64,000 bases of DNA from Nigrospora sphaerica (lineage: Eukaryota > Ascomycota > Sordariomycetes > Amphisphaeriales > Apiosporaceae), in the NCBI GenBank assembly GCA_018287875.1, contig JAGVVL010000017.1, positions 1,798,001 through 1,862,000 on the forward strand, in the 5' to 3' direction. A program made the translations under genes and the position numbers. How positions within the stretch are numbered: position 1 is the first letter of the stretch; each line of letters starts with the position of its first letter. Shown here piece by piece: positions 11,700 through 22,991 of the stretch. The notes under the pieces were generated by a model that was given only the letters and a program-made list of their open reading frames with translations, was not told where the DNA came from and made no database searches.

Positions 11700-12391
11700 T
11701 CATCGCTTCTTCGTAACTTTGGTGAATCCGTCCTCGTCGATCTCGGGCTGCGGCTTCTCCTTGGGGGCCTTGGGGGCCTCGTCCATCTTCACATCGCCAT
11801 CTTCGTCGTTCTCGTCGTCCTCGTCGTCCTCCTCCCAGTCGGTGTCCTGGTCCTGCTCGGGGGCCTGGTGCATGGTTACCTTTTGGCCCTTTCTGCTCGC
11901 CCAGCGCTGGCGTAGCTTCTCGACCTCGTCGAACTCGCCCTTGATGCACGCGGCGCGCAGGTTCACGATCTGCTCCGCCACCTCGAAGCTCGAATCATCA
12001 TCGACGTCCACGTTAAACTCGTCAGTCATGACCTGCAGGAGGCGAGACTCGACATCCTCGAGCTCGGGCTCCTCGAGGTTGGCGGGCTTCTTCTTGTTCT
12101 GGGCGGCGGGCGTCGCGTGGAAGCGGGCCAGGGCGGTGAAGTCGGGAAAGAGCTCGATCACGGCGCCGGCAAACCAGGCGCGCACCTCCTCCGGATCGTC
12201 GCCGCTGTTCTCGTTCCACTTGTTCTGCACGGCCAGGGTGAGGGCGGGCCAGAGGTGCAGCGACAGGGCGACGGCCTGCTCGAAGTTTTCCTGCCGCGTT
12301 TCTGCTGAGGGCCGATCAGTCATGCAAGCTCCGCCCGACGACTGCATTGGATCTGCTGCTCACCAGGCGAGATGGATTCGGCTTGCGACAT
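11700..12391 (-). CDS. TSR2: Pre-rRNA processing protein Tsr2
   Basis: Complement of join(11700..12304, 12364..12391), 210 aa. The first exon encodes only MSQAESISP. A 59-bp intron (GTGAGC...CTCAG) restores the frame into AETRQENFEQAV. A start without the intron (GCATGACTGATC, inside the intron) would give a less natural N-terminus. Residues about 12-110 match the Tsr2 core: FEQAVALSLHLWPALTLAV, NKW, then DDPEEVRAWFAGAVIELF. A helical region follows, then an acidic tail (TDWEEDDEDDENDEDGD) and DEDGFTKVTKK at the end. In yeast, Tsr2 is the escortin that carries eS26 to the nucleus and pre-40S particles and is needed for 20S pre-rRNA cleavage. The acidic tail fits binding of a basic ribosomal protein. 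Length is close to the yeast protein. Confidence 0.94.
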
Positions 12392-13704
12392 GTTGGGCGC
12401 GCTGCACTTGTCTTGTGATGCGATTGTAAGACGACGAGGAGCTGGTCAGTCAAGTCCTGATGCGTGCTGATTCCGGTGGAGGGGCTCGCAGCCGCTGTGC
12501 TGGGATGGAGGGGCACTCGAAATTTTTCCCTCTTCGTGAAATCCACGATGACTGCATAATGGCGCTAGCCAACCCACTCATTGCCGTACCTACCTCGCCT
12601 ACTCGGGCTCCCACTAATTTTTGCCTGGCCAACCTTGGCTAATGTACGTTGTACATGAACTTCGTCTCTCAGGTCAAATCCCAAGCCACATGTCCGCCAA
12701 GGCCATGGTTGCAGTATGGTCGGACGAATGTCATGGAGCCCTCACCGGTCAAACAGCAGGCAAAGCAGGCGACGCAGGCCTCCATTCCCATCCCATTGGC
12801 GACGAACGAAGCAACTAGACACCCGGGCCAGGTAGGCCTCCTGGTGCCCAAGTGGCCCCGGCTTGTAGCAGCCCCGGCGACAGATGGGGGAGCTGGGCTG
12901 TTAATAATGGGCTTCTTCAGTTGTACGTACCTCTTACTCGGGCAGCTACATCGATCTATTTTGAAGTCTGGCCAGCGGTGGGGGAACGACAGGCGGGCAG
13001 TGAGCGGGCGAGACCCGGCAATCGGTGGGCCTAATCTCAACCCACCAGGGCTGCGGGCGCCAAGACCAAGTATCGAATCTCCAAGATTCCCACTCCAGCA
13101 GGAGCATTGCTTGAGGCGCTGACACGGCCTCCGACGAAACGTGGTTCGCCGTGATGGAACTCATGTCCCTGGTATGAGCTCCGGTATGAGAAGGGTGCAG
13201 GGCTCTCTTTGGCTGTCCACAGGCTCAGGGTCTCCCTGGTACCGCCCAGGGGACACCGTCTCCGCTATGGAGGTCTGCTTGTCCCCGAGTCCGTCTTCAG
13301 CACCCGTGATGCGGCCCATCTCTCATTTACACCTGAGTTGAGGCCCGTTGGTAGCGCCGGCCGCCTCGCGCTACCCCGGCAGCCGCTATAACTAAATCTA
13401 AACTGCAAGGAGCCGGACCGTAATGACATCACAGTGTTTACGCGCCTGAGGATGAATGGATACTAAGAAACTGTCCGAGGCCGGGCCCAGGGTCCTTCCC
13501 CTTTTCATTTCTAAATCGCCAGTGGCCAGTACGACCTGAGGCGGCTGTGCACGCGACACAGGTCGATCTCCCGCCTAGTCTGGAGGGAAACTTCCTCTTC
13601 CTCTTCTAGGAGCCATCACAGCCTTCGATTCTGCTTTCTCACCTTCGCTTCCTCGTCCCGTCCTTCTCTGCTCAAGCGCGGCCCGGCTGCCTACTTCCGC
13701 CGCC
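12392..13704. other. Divergent intergenic region, TSR2 and lipase-like genes
   Basis: The 1.3 kb between two divergent start codons should hold both promoters. No additional gene is supported. A pyrimidine-rich stretch at about 13590-13680 (TTCCTCTTCCTCTTC and similar) precedes the rightward gene and looks like a fungal core promoter or leader. Confidence 0.6.
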
Positions 13705-16700
13705 ATGAATACCGCAACGGTTGGTATGGCTGTCACGCCAACCGTATTCTCGACCTTCATGTCACATGTACGTCCAGTCTCCCGTCAGTTTGCTTGCCGT
13801 CGCTCGTGTGTTTCCCCCAAGTCTTGCCTGTGGCGGGTACTTCGTAGTGGCCGATCGTGCTTGGCACCGTTGTTGGGCTGGTGTTCCGCGACACCCGGGG
13901 CCAGCAGCGGCACACACATGTCTTACGTGCGACGGAAAAGGTGGACGGCAGCTAATCACTCCGCGCTACCTCCCGACAGTACCTGAACCGGAAACCTCTA
14001 AAGCAACGTCCGACGGCCCACCTGTCCTACGATGAGGGTCTGTCCCTCATCAGGGCTTTCATGGCGTTCGCCTCGCAGCACACAGTCGAGGACCTACAGG
14101 CGTTCACCGCGCAGTGGGTTCCGCATCCGCAGTGGGTCAAGGTCGACGACGTTGACGTCCCTGCCGACAAGATAGATGAGGCCGGAAGAATTCTCGCCGA
14201 CCAATTAGGTCCCGAGGGTATTAAACTGGTCGGCGGGACACAATGGTGGCAGTGGCGGAAGCCCGACACCCCTCTGGCAGCCGAGTGGATCGAGATGAGA
14301 TCCGACTATAACGCGCGCAAGAAGGCCGACGGCGCCTGCAAGAGAGTGATGTTCTACATTCACGGCGGGGCCTACTACTTCGGCTCCGTGGACGAACATC
14401 GCTACCAGCTGCAGCGGCATGCCCGGAAACTCCAGGCTAGAGTCTTTGCGCCCAACTATCGCCTGGCTCCTCAGTTTCCCTTCCCCAGCGGTCTCCAGGA
14501 TTGCTTGGCTGCATATCTCTATCTGCTCACTGTTCAAGACCCGACCACCATAGTCTTCGCGGGCGACTCTGCCGGCGGTGGCATGGTCCTGAGCCTGCTC
14601 GTCATGCTGCGTGATCGAGGCCTCCCGCTGCCCGCCGGCGCGGTTCTGATCAGCCCCTGGGTCGATCTAACACACTCGTTCCCCAGTGTGTCCATGGACT
14701 GCCCTTTCGACTACATCCCGCAACATGGCTTCCACCACAAGCCTTCCAATGCCTGGCCGCCCCTCAACCACGAAGAGGAAATTGTGCTACGAGAGCAGGT
14801 CGCAAAGGAGGAGAAGAAAGGAAAGACGGGCAGCGGTATCAAAGCTCTCAAAAAGGATGCTGCCAAGCTCGACGCTCTGAAACAGAAACGAGACGAAGAG
14901 GGTAAGGGTGAAGCGGTTGAGGGTACTCTGTTTCCCGAAGATGTCGATCCGCCCAAATATCTATCCATCAATTTGGACGGGAAAGACGTTTACTTGAAGG
15001 ATCAGATTCAGGTATGGCGCCCAGTCACCTCGCCCATGTGAAATAAATCTAACCACGGACCCAGATGTACACTACCAACGAGCTTCTCGCCCACCCCCTC
15101 GTTAGCCCTATCATGCAACCAACACTGGGCGGCCTGCCCCCCTTACTGATTTTGGTTGGTGGTGGTGAGATACTTCGCGACGAGCAAATCTACGTGGCTC
15201 ACAAGTGTGCGAACCCTGCCAAGTATGCGCCTAGAGAGGGTCTCATGGACGATTTCGCCCGCGAACAGCTTGCGCGCTTCAAGCCGACCGACGTCCAGCT
15301 TCAGATATGGGACGACTTGTGTCATGTGGTACCAACCCTAAGTTTCACGCGGCCCGCCAAGCACATGTTCAGATCAGTCGCCCAATTCAGTGCCTGGGCT
15401 CTGGCCAGGGCGCAAAAGACCGATATCGATATTCTCGACGACGATGACATTTCGGTCATATCGAGCTCTGGCTCCGACAGCGAGGGCCCGCGGCCGCCAA
15501 ATGAGCCCGATTCGCCGGACACCACCGACGAGCCCAGGGTTGGCAAAGCGGGCGATGAGTTGCCGCCTTTCAAGAACCATATGATTCGCCAGAGAGTCAA
15601 CCGTCATGGACGTCTTCGAACATTGGAGGCTGAAGATGAGCTGCCGGCTTGCAAGCTGACCGCTGACGAGGTGGGTGTGATAAAAGAAGGCCCTGTACGC
15701 AAGTGGCTCGCCGTGCGGTCGCAGAGTGACATCCGCTTCCAAAGTGCTCGTGCCAAAGTCCACAAGCGGAGACTTAAGGAGATGATGGCGGGCTACCAGG
15801 TCTTTGAGGGCGAATGCCCACCGCCGAGTGCTCTCGCCGGACGTAGGAAACTGGGTGACGAGCTCGGCGCGGGCAAGAAGCGCAAGAGTATGGGTCTTTC
15901 GCTGTGGTCGCTTTGGGGATCCAAACACGACCAGGCGACGAAGAATCGCGAACAGCAAGCAGACAAAGTTCCTGACCACAAGACACCGGCACCCAACCAA
16001 GGCGAAGGGAGCGGGGCTCGTTCCCCTAGGGACCTGAAAGAACAAGAAAAGAGAGTCGCCAACCGGCCCGATTTGGCCGCTGGCCGCAGTCCGTCCCGGA
16101 GACGCACGGTCAGGGATGAACAGCAAACGGGCGGCCCGGATAGCGAGGACGCACGCATGGCTGCCACGGCCCTCGCCGAGCTGATGGCTAAGCGGACCGC
16201 GGCTCAACCGCTGTCAGACAAGGAGTCTGCAGGAGAAAATGCTCCCCTTAACCCCTCCCCGGTGCCCACTGCAACGGGAGCGACGGGCAAGCGACCAATG
16301 GTCGAGGGGATTGCGGTTCCTTTCACCATCAATAAGGAGGCAGAAACAGCCAGCATGATTACGCTGACTTCCAACGCGGGGTCGCGAGTCGCGAGTCCGT
16401 CGCCCACGAGTCCCAAGATTCCCGCGGCTCCCGCAACCCCTATGGCAGAAGCTGCGTCGGCTGCAACGACTCTGACCCAGGACGCCGCGCAATCGCCGAG
16501 TCCCAATGTCTCAGCTGTCGACGATATGGAGGAGGACGAGCCTGTTACTGCCGGCACGCCTCGAACTACCCCCCCGACAGCAGTCGCAACCACGGCGAAG
16601 ACGACGGAAGTGGCGGCGTCCGATATCAAAGTCGACGCCGGCACCCCGCAGGAGAGACCGCCACTGGATACGTTCGTGACAGCCCTGGAGGATTTGCCCA

Positions 16701-16711
16701 AGGCCCAGTAG
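13705..16711 (+). CDS. HSL-type alpha/beta-hydrolase with long C-terminal tail
   Basis: Join(13705..13767, 13980..15011, 15065..16711), 913 aa. The introns are 212 and 53 bp, both phase 0. Exon 1 encodes 21 residues ending FMSH, and exon 2 opens YLNRKPLKQRPTAHLSYDEG. The hydrolase domain spans about residues 60-470. HGGAYYFGS starts at about 149 (oxyanion-hole HGG motif of the hormone-sensitive lipase family). GDSAGGG carries nucleophile Ser218. GGGEILRDE contains the probable catalytic Asp at about 404. DLCHVVPTL carries the probable catalytic His452. A lysine-rich insert (about 280-320) interrupts the fold before the last segment. Residues about 475-913 are low-complexity, charged and Pro/Ser/Thr-rich, with RKKRKS-like basic patches and SLWSLWG, probably disordered. 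The family cleaves esters, acylglycerols or acetylated metabolites; the substrate cannot be told from sequence. The triad is complete, so an active enzyme is expected. Confidence 0.87.
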
Positions 16712-17521
16712 TTCATGGTCCGGAGGTAACCTTGGCTGCGAAAGGAGATGAGACGAAGAAGTCGAGCAGTGTTTCCTACGCAGGTGACACGGACTGAGTT
16801 GAATTGTTTGATACCCACCCCCTTTCAGCGGATCTGTAATGTCCCAGCCCCTATGTTGATATTTTGTCCTTGTTCCCCTGTACCTACCTACCCTAGCCCA
16901 GCTGTCGCAGTATAGTTATTTTGTCACATACAATCCCACTTTTGAACGACTGTGTTGGTTCTCTTGCACATAGCCCGACGATGAGAAGGTGGAGAGTTCA
17001 AATATACTGGTACACCAGGGGGACGTTGAGAAAACAGCTGGTCTGTGGAATTCATTAGATTGCCGCAGCAGGCGGGGGTGTTACCTATCTGAGCAGGAAA
17101 GCGATCGATCCGACCTTTGTTGGCGCGGCTTGGGATTGATCACGCACTGGCTAAACTGCCGGATTGGATGAGCAGTATTACATTACTCCAGCAGGTCCCT
17201 TCTTATGCACAGAGGATGCATCCTGGAGATGTACATACATTAGGTCATGTATACTAGTGTGTACTACTCGGTGGGTAAAGTCAAACCCACCCACTCTGCC
17301 CCGCGTTCGGTTCAGGGCGTTCCAAATGGGCAGCTTGCATCTCCCATCGATTAGACGCCGCCTGTCGCCAACCAGGATCCCATTGCATCACCCTCAAGAG
17401 CCTCACCGCCCAGCCATTCTCCCTCCCTATTGCCTACATTTTATCGTCTGTTCGACCTGTACTCGCAATCGCCCGACCTCGCCTAACCGTTGTCGCGCGA
17501 ACGCTTCCCAGTGCCTCCGCC
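16712..17521. other. Intergenic: lipase 3' flank and capping-protein promoter
   Basis: No gene is seen. The last 150 bp before 17522 are pyrimidine-rich, as expected for a fungal leader. CCTACCTACCCTAGCCC near 16880 is another copy of the ACCTACC-type intergenic motif. Confidence 0.55.
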
Positions 17522-18717
17522 ATGTCTCTCGCAACCGTCGAGTCCTTTGTCGAGGGCGCCCCCCCTGGCGAGGTAAGTATTGCGACCTCCTTTTCTGCCC
17601 GTCCCTTCCCAACCCCGTGCGCATGAGAGCGTGGAGAAACGAATGGCTGACGCGATGGTGCGCTCGTAGCTGGCGGACGTTGTAGCCGGTATGCCTCTCC
17701 CGATGTTCAGCAGTACCTGACGAGCTTCCCCTTTCCTGACGCGCGATCCCCCCACGCTAGACATCAAGGCCCTCACCACCTCGGACCCGAGCCTGGTCTC
17801 CCGGCTGGGACCCGCCTTCCAGAGGTACAACGAAGAGCAGTTCACAACGGCCAAGCTTCCCGGCAGCAGCCAGCAGGTGATCGTCAGCTCTCACAACTCG
17901 CTCGGCGACGGGCGCTACTACGACGTCGAGAGCTCATCCAGCTTCGCGTTTGACCACGCTACACAGGTGCGCTTCAGCGAACCGGCCTCGGCGGCGTACG
18001 GATGGGGGTAGTAACACGTGCGACAGAAAGCAAGCAACGCCCAGAGCTATGTGATGGAGGGCCCGCAGGCCGACTTGACGTAGGTACCGATCCGGAAGGC
18101 GACAGGGGCTGCGCGCAGCGAAGCGACGAACCAGTTAGCTGACAGCAACGGGCCTCCAGGAAATCGACGCTGAAGAGCCTGTCTACATACGTCAAGGAGC
18201 ACTATCCTAACGCTGTGTATGGCGCCTACCCCATTGAGAACGACACCATGCTGGCCGTTATTATCGTGGCCAACAAGTACAGCCCCAACAACTTCTGGTG
18301 AGTGGTTCCTGGCAGCGACTCGAGGGGACGGCGAGGCGATACGGGGGAGGATGGAGGCTGATGGAAACTAGGAACGGCCGGTGGCGGTCCCTCTACATCT
18401 ATGATCCGTCGTCGGGCAGCCTCGAGGGCAGCCTCAAGGTCGACGTACACTACTACGAAGACGGCAACGTGCGGTTGTTGACGACCAAACCGGTAGCCGG
18501 CTCGGTCTCGTCGGGTTCGGGTGCCGGTCTCGTCAAGGAGATCGCGGCGGGCGAGAAGAAGTACCAGGAGGAGCTGAACCGGGGCTTCACGAGCCTGAGC
18601 GAGGGCGCTTTCAAGGGTCTGCGTAGACAGCTGCCGGTGACGCGGCAGAAGATCGAGTGGGACAAGGTGGCCAGCTACCGCGTTGGCCAAGACATTGGCG
18701 GTGGCCCGAGAAGATGA
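17522..18717 (+). CDS. CAP1: F-actin-capping protein subunit alpha
   Basis: Join(17522..17572, 17670..17688, 17761..17966, 18027..18079, 18160..18297, 18372..18717), 270 aa, close to yeast Cap1. Five introns of 60-97 bp split the first half of the gene; exon 2 is only 19 nt. Visible family signatures are FVEGAPPGELADVVADIKAL at the N-terminus, FQRYNEEQF, YYDVES...FDHATQ, TYVKEHYPNAVYGAYPIEND, then NKYSPNNFWNGRWRS, VDVHYYEDGNVRLLT and the C-terminal ANxFN-equivalent helix FTSLSEGAFKGLRRQLPVTR followed by KIEWDKVASYRVGQDI. The protein pairs with the beta subunit to cap barbed ends of actin filaments in cortical patches. The exon 4 donor is GTAGGT at 18080: reading through would meet TAG at once, and splicing there restores DLTKSTLKSL. 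Confidence 0.95.
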
Positions 18718-19910
18718 GATGATCGCTCGGCACGCGCAGGCTATAGCGAGCCCGGGATGTTCGGGAGATGCGTCGTCCCGGCTCCGCTGGGCGTATCGGA
18801 CATTCGAAGCACCCGAGCGCAAGGGCCAGCCAACTCGTGATTGTCGGCTCGTCCAGTCGAGGGCGACCTGGTGGGGGAAGAGAGGGTGGAGTGGGATGGT
18901 ACCGGCAATGCCCGCCTCTATGCCTAAAGTACTTAAGCACCCGATACATGAGAAACCTTCTGCTGCATTCTGCCGGTGGACAAAGTCGGTAAGACAAGCA
19001 TGTATGCCGTTATTTATGTAAGCGGGTGCTGATTACGATGTGTGAATGCATGCCTACTTGCTTATTTTGAAGAGAACATATATTGTATACTGCCTACATA
19101 CCCGGGTAGAATGGCCTCCTATGCACAGCATAGCTGCTGGGACGTTGTACTCGTTGGGGAAAAGCATCCCGAGAGCGTATCCGCGCACAAGACGGTTTGC
19201 CTTGGCAGCAAGACGTTTGGGGGGATGGATCAATGCTGGAAATCCAGGGTCTTCTGTGGTCTCTCTTTTCTTTACCACCCCCTCTCCCGATCGTTAATAA
19301 TACACGAACGGAGCCCCGAAGGTCCCGGCCCACTACTTATGCTCCAATCCCCGCCCTGTTCATCCGTCTATCATGGGCCGGCGTGAACCGACGTGGATTG
19401 GCCAGGCTGGCATAATTGTCGAATAGGAGACTCGCTATTCGCCAGGACCAGCGACGGCCAGTTTACTGAGGTACCCAAGATCCCACCTAGCATCTGATTT
19501 TCTGCCGCCCTGGCCGGGTTACCAGGACCGGGACAGGGCGCGACCGCTTGCTCTTTGGCCCGGGACGGACAGAAAGTCCGATGTGTGTAGGTACCTTAAG
19601 TAAGTAGGAATGTACCTGGGGTACACTATCTTGCAACTAACAGGTTGGTATTAGCAGCAAAGAGGTGGTAGCGGCAGCAGTAATAATGGACAAGTCCGAT
19701 TAGAAACAACAACCTGCTTCCCAATCCTCAATACCCTATCTGGTCCCTCCTTCCACCTTTTCACCCATCTTCCTCCACCTCCACCTCCACCACCACTATC
19801 CCCTCGACCGTCGGCCAACGACCGCTTGCGATTTCTCTCCTTCGCATCCCTTCCTACGTTCCCTTCCCTTCCAATTGCGAAAATCCACGACGCCAGTCGC
19901 ATCATTCACA
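18718..19910. other. Intergenic: capping-protein 3' flank and cytochrome b5 promoter
   Basis: No gene is seen. The 200 bp before 19911 are strongly pyrimidine-rich (TTCCTCCACCTCCACC and similar), typical of the leader of a well-expressed fungal gene. GTAGGTACCTTAAGTAAG near 19590 and similar repeats of GTAC/GGTA character lie further upstream. Confidence 0.6.
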
Positions 19911-20591
19911 ATGGCCGCCCTCCAGGAGTACACTTACCAGGATGTCGCTGAGCACAACCACAAGAAGGACCTGTTCCTCGTCATCCACGACAAGGTCTAC
20001 GATGGAACCAAGTTTGTCGACGAGCACCCGTAAGTCCCGGCCGACCTCGGCTGGAGCCATGCGCGCCGGCCCTGTTCCTCCCCCCTTCCCACCGCTCTGG
20101 TGCAGCGCAACATACGATGCGCGGGCTGGGCCCGATAACAGAAAGTTGGTGCTGACCGCGGTGTAACGCACACAGTGGTGGAGAGGAGGTGATGCTCGAT
20201 GTTGGTGGCCAGGACGCGACGGAGGCTTTCGAGGATGTCGGCCACAGCGACGAGGCTCGGGAAACCCTTGAGCAGCTGCTTGTGGGCACGCTGAAGCGCC
20301 AGGTAAATCTACCCGATCCCCCACCCTCTCTCTTTTTCTCTCCCTCTCCCGCCCTCCACCCCCTCCCTTGCACCCCCACGGAAGACCCCGGCCTGCTAAC
20401 GCCTGACCCCCCCTCAACAGCCCGGCGACCCCCAGCCCAAGGCCTCGCAGCCGGCCAACCCGGCGGGAGCCAACACCAGCTCGGCCGGCATGGGCTCGAT
20501 GCTGTACGCCGTTGTCCTCATCGGCGGCATCGTCGCCTTCGGTGCCTACCAGTACATGCAGAGCCAGCAGGCGGTCACGGAGTCGGCTTAG
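19911..20591 (+). CDS. Cytochrome b5, microsomal tail-anchored
   Basis: Join(19911..20029, 20176..20302, 20421..20591), 138 aa; introns are 146 and 118 bp. The haem domain covers residues 5-82. The first axial ligand His39 is in DEHPGGEE, a motif split by intron 1. The second, His63, is in [11 protein letters not shown] short Pro/Ala/Ser linker follows. The single membrane segment at about 108-126 ([19 protein letters not shown]) and the short polar C-terminus give a tail anchor, as expected for the endoplasmic reticulum form. The protein carries electrons from cytochrome b5 reductase to fatty-acid desaturases, sterol enzymes and some P450s. The ATG follows a pyrimidine-rich leader and has CACAATGGCC context. 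Length and layout are normal for fungi. Confidence 0.96.
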
Positions 20592-22082
20592 GCCGCCCAT
20601 GGCTTCCGCCCACCCCATATTTGATATCCCGACGCCCCCACCCCCAAGTATATAGAAAGAGGGCGAACAAGATGCCCGGATACGACGACGGATGAGCGCC
20701 GTTTGGTTTCTCGACACAAAATATATCTGGATTCGGGAGGATGCGCTGACGACGGAAGATGAATATAGCCGTTGCGAGCATTTAATAGACTCCGGGCCGT
20801 CTGCTTTTTTATCGTTTCTATGTTTATAGGGTCTTCCCCCATCGTGGGAATGGGGCTTCAGGGTTCTTCCCCAGGCTACTGCTCTTTGGAAAGGCACGTT
20901 GCAGCAGATGATCTATGAATGAAGGAGGGCCTATACCAACTGCGTGTCGCCAGCCTGCCCGGCTGCCCCAGGGTTTTCACCTGGACTCTGGACCGCCGTT
21001 CGATGTGACTGAATCTTGGTGCCGAGACAGGTGGCAACTGTATTCGCAGGATCAGATCGTCTGTTCCTTTTGGGGAAAGGCAAGCTCGTTGGCAGCCGCC
21101 TCGCGCAAAATGGTCTGCCGCCAGACGCACAATCCTGGCCTGGTCCTTGGGGGCTTACGGCTAATTGCAGGTAGTTGGACATATTGCATTCTTCGTCCCG
21201 GATAACTGAAACCCACCCACGATTGGGGCTCCCGTTCTGCGAGGCAAAGGCACACGAATCACGCTTGTATGTTCCGAGTCTGTAAGTGGATGAAAGACCG
21301 CGGATAGCCAGCCAGAAGTGCTGCTGGAGGCTATACGGAAAGCAGCCCTAGTCTTCAGAAAAGCGGTGGCGCGCCGACGGCTTAATACAGAGCGGAATGA
21401 TTGTCCAGCCGACTCTTTGTCCTTCGCTGCCTCCCGGGAGAAGCCGCATTCGCGGGAGCTGACCCGTCGATTCGATAACCGAGATGCGGACAAGCGGCCC
21501 GCTGATCGCCTCGTGGCGGCACTGCTGTAGCGTCGGCGAGGTGAAGAGCTCGCAACAACAGCGGGCAGTGGGAAGCAGGGCGATTCAGTTATTGCTCAAG
21601 AGGTACTACTATATCGTGCGGATTCTTAAAGGCCAGGATTGCACCCCGAGTTCGAATGGGCCTCCAATGCTTGGGCTCGGATCTGCCCCGCCGAAATTCC
21701 CATATCGATACCCGCGTACCTGATTAGCGGAAAAAGTGGAAGCTTAGCTCAGCGACCCTAGTGCCAGGTAAAGTACGTCTAACACTCAAAGTACCAACTT
21801 AAGCCGCACGAGACCAAACCAGCTCGTATGCGGTACGTCTGATCGTCACCCTTCCTTACATGTAATCTTTATTCAGCAACCTCGTAGGACGTTGGCCGCC
21901 TTGAAGACCAAAGACGTCACCTCCCCATCGGGTTCTCGCTCGATCGCATCTCCGTCTTTAACTCCATCTTTCTCTCCCTCTCTCTCCCTCTCTCTCTCCC
22001 TCTCTCTCTTTCTCCTGTCTTCGCCCCCTCGCACGGAGCCCGTCGTCCTCGCCGTCCGCCTCTCGCCGTCCACTCGCCGACC
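20592..22082. other. Intergenic: cytochrome b5 3' flank and TFIIE beta promoter
   Basis: No gene is supported in this 1.5 kb. The final 120 bp before the TFIIE beta start are a CT-rich leader (see 21966..22016). Confidence 0.6.
21966..22016. promoter_or_regulatory. CT-rich tract upstream of TFIIE beta
   Basis: Interspersed (CT)n and CCCTCT units run for about 50 bp and end about 65 bp before the ATG at 22083. In fungi such pyrimidine tracts often mark the transcription start region or leader; that role is inferred from position. Confidence 0.55.
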
Positions 22083-22991
22083 ATGTCGTCGTCGTCCAAG
22101 CTGGGAGTCGGCGCCACGGGCAAGCGCGCCCTGGCGCCGCCGTCGCCGTCGCCGTCCAACGCTTCCAACACGTCGCACGGCACGCCGTCGTCATCGAAGC
22201 GCAAGCGGGCCGAGGGCAAGGGCCTCGCCAGCGCCAGCATCCGCGACACGGCCACGCCGACGCCCGCGGCCGTCGCCGCCGCCGTCCAGGCCTTCGGCGA
22301 CCAGAGCATGACGCATCTGACGTACGCCATCGAGTTCCTCAAGGCCAAGGGCACCAAGAAGTCGCTGCAGGAGATCCTCGACCACCTGACGCTGCAGCAC
22401 GCCCCCGAGGAGTCGCAGCGCCGCTTCGCCAAGCTGATGCAGCACCACCCGGCCATCCAGTACACGCCCGACCCCAACCCCAAGGCCGCCCTCGAGGCCA
22501 AGTGCCCGCTGTGGCGGACCGGCTTCTTCGCCTTCCGCGCCAAGATCCCCGGCGTCACCGACAAGACGTCGCTGCTCTCGTACCTGCAGCGCAAGACGGA
22601 CGCCTCCAAGCTCGACGTCAAAGACCTCAAGGACGGCTGGCCCGACTGCGACGAGGCCATCCGCCAGCTCGAGCAGGAGCACAAGATACTCGTCGTGCGC
22701 ACCAAGAAGGACGGCCACGCGCGCTACATCTGGCTCGACAACGAGCGCCTCTTCCACAAGGTCGATCCCGAGTTCCAGGTCATGTGGCACAAGGTGCAGC
22801 TGCCGGCGCTCGACGACATGGTCAAGAAGTTGACGGCCGTCGGCCAGAAGCCCGCCAGCGAGGACCCGCGCCTCAAGATCAAGGATATGCCCAAGGGCAA
22901 GCAGAAGCGCCGCGTCAACCGGGCCAGCAAGAAGCTCACCAACACGCACATGACGAGCATCCTCCAGGACTACAGCCACCTCAAGCGGTAA
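22083..22991 (+). CDS. TFA2: Transcription initiation factor IIE subunit beta
   Basis: Single exon, 302 aa, ATG in CGACCATGTCG context. The N-terminal 65 residues are Ser/Pro-rich with a basic SSSKRKRAEGKG patch. A first winged helix is seen at about 77-140 (MTHLTYAIEFLKAKGTKKS, QEILDHLTL, LMQHHPAIQYTPDP). A second follows at about 150-220 (LLSYLQRKTDASKLDVKDL, then KDGWPDCDEAIRQLEQEH and KILVVRTKKDGHARYIW). The C-terminus has the WHKVQLPALDD block and a basic stretch KGKQKRRVNRASKK. This order matches TFIIE beta (yeast Tfa2). The protein dimerises with TFIIE alpha, binds promoter DNA and helps recruit and regulate TFIIH in RNA polymerase II preinitiation complexes. Third codon positions are very G/C-rich, even for this locus. 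No intron is needed. Confidence 0.94.
   Translation: MSSSSKLGVGATGKRALAPPSPSPSNASNTSHGTPSSSKRKRAEGKGLASASIRDTATPTPAAVAAAVQAFGDQSMTHLTYAIEFLKAKGTKKSLQEILDHLTLQHAPEESQRRFAKLMQHHPAIQYTPDPNPKAALEAKCPLWRTGFFAFRAKIPGVTDKTSLLSYLQRKTDASKLDVKDLKDGWPDCDEAIRQLEQEHKILVVRTKKDGHARYIWLDNERLFHKVDPEFQVMWHKVQLPALDDMVKKLTAVGQKPASEDPRLKIKDMPKGKQKRRVNRASKKLTNTHMTSILQDYSHLKR

Noticed and set aside
15374..16818. Long antisense frames opposite the hydrolase tail
   Set aside because: Mirror frames of a GC-rich real exon; no domain and no independent start or splice signals.
19902..20897. 331-codon minus-strand frame opposite cytochrome b5
   Set aside because: Antisense of the cytochrome b5 exons and pyrimidine-rich introns; the plus-strand gene explains the region.
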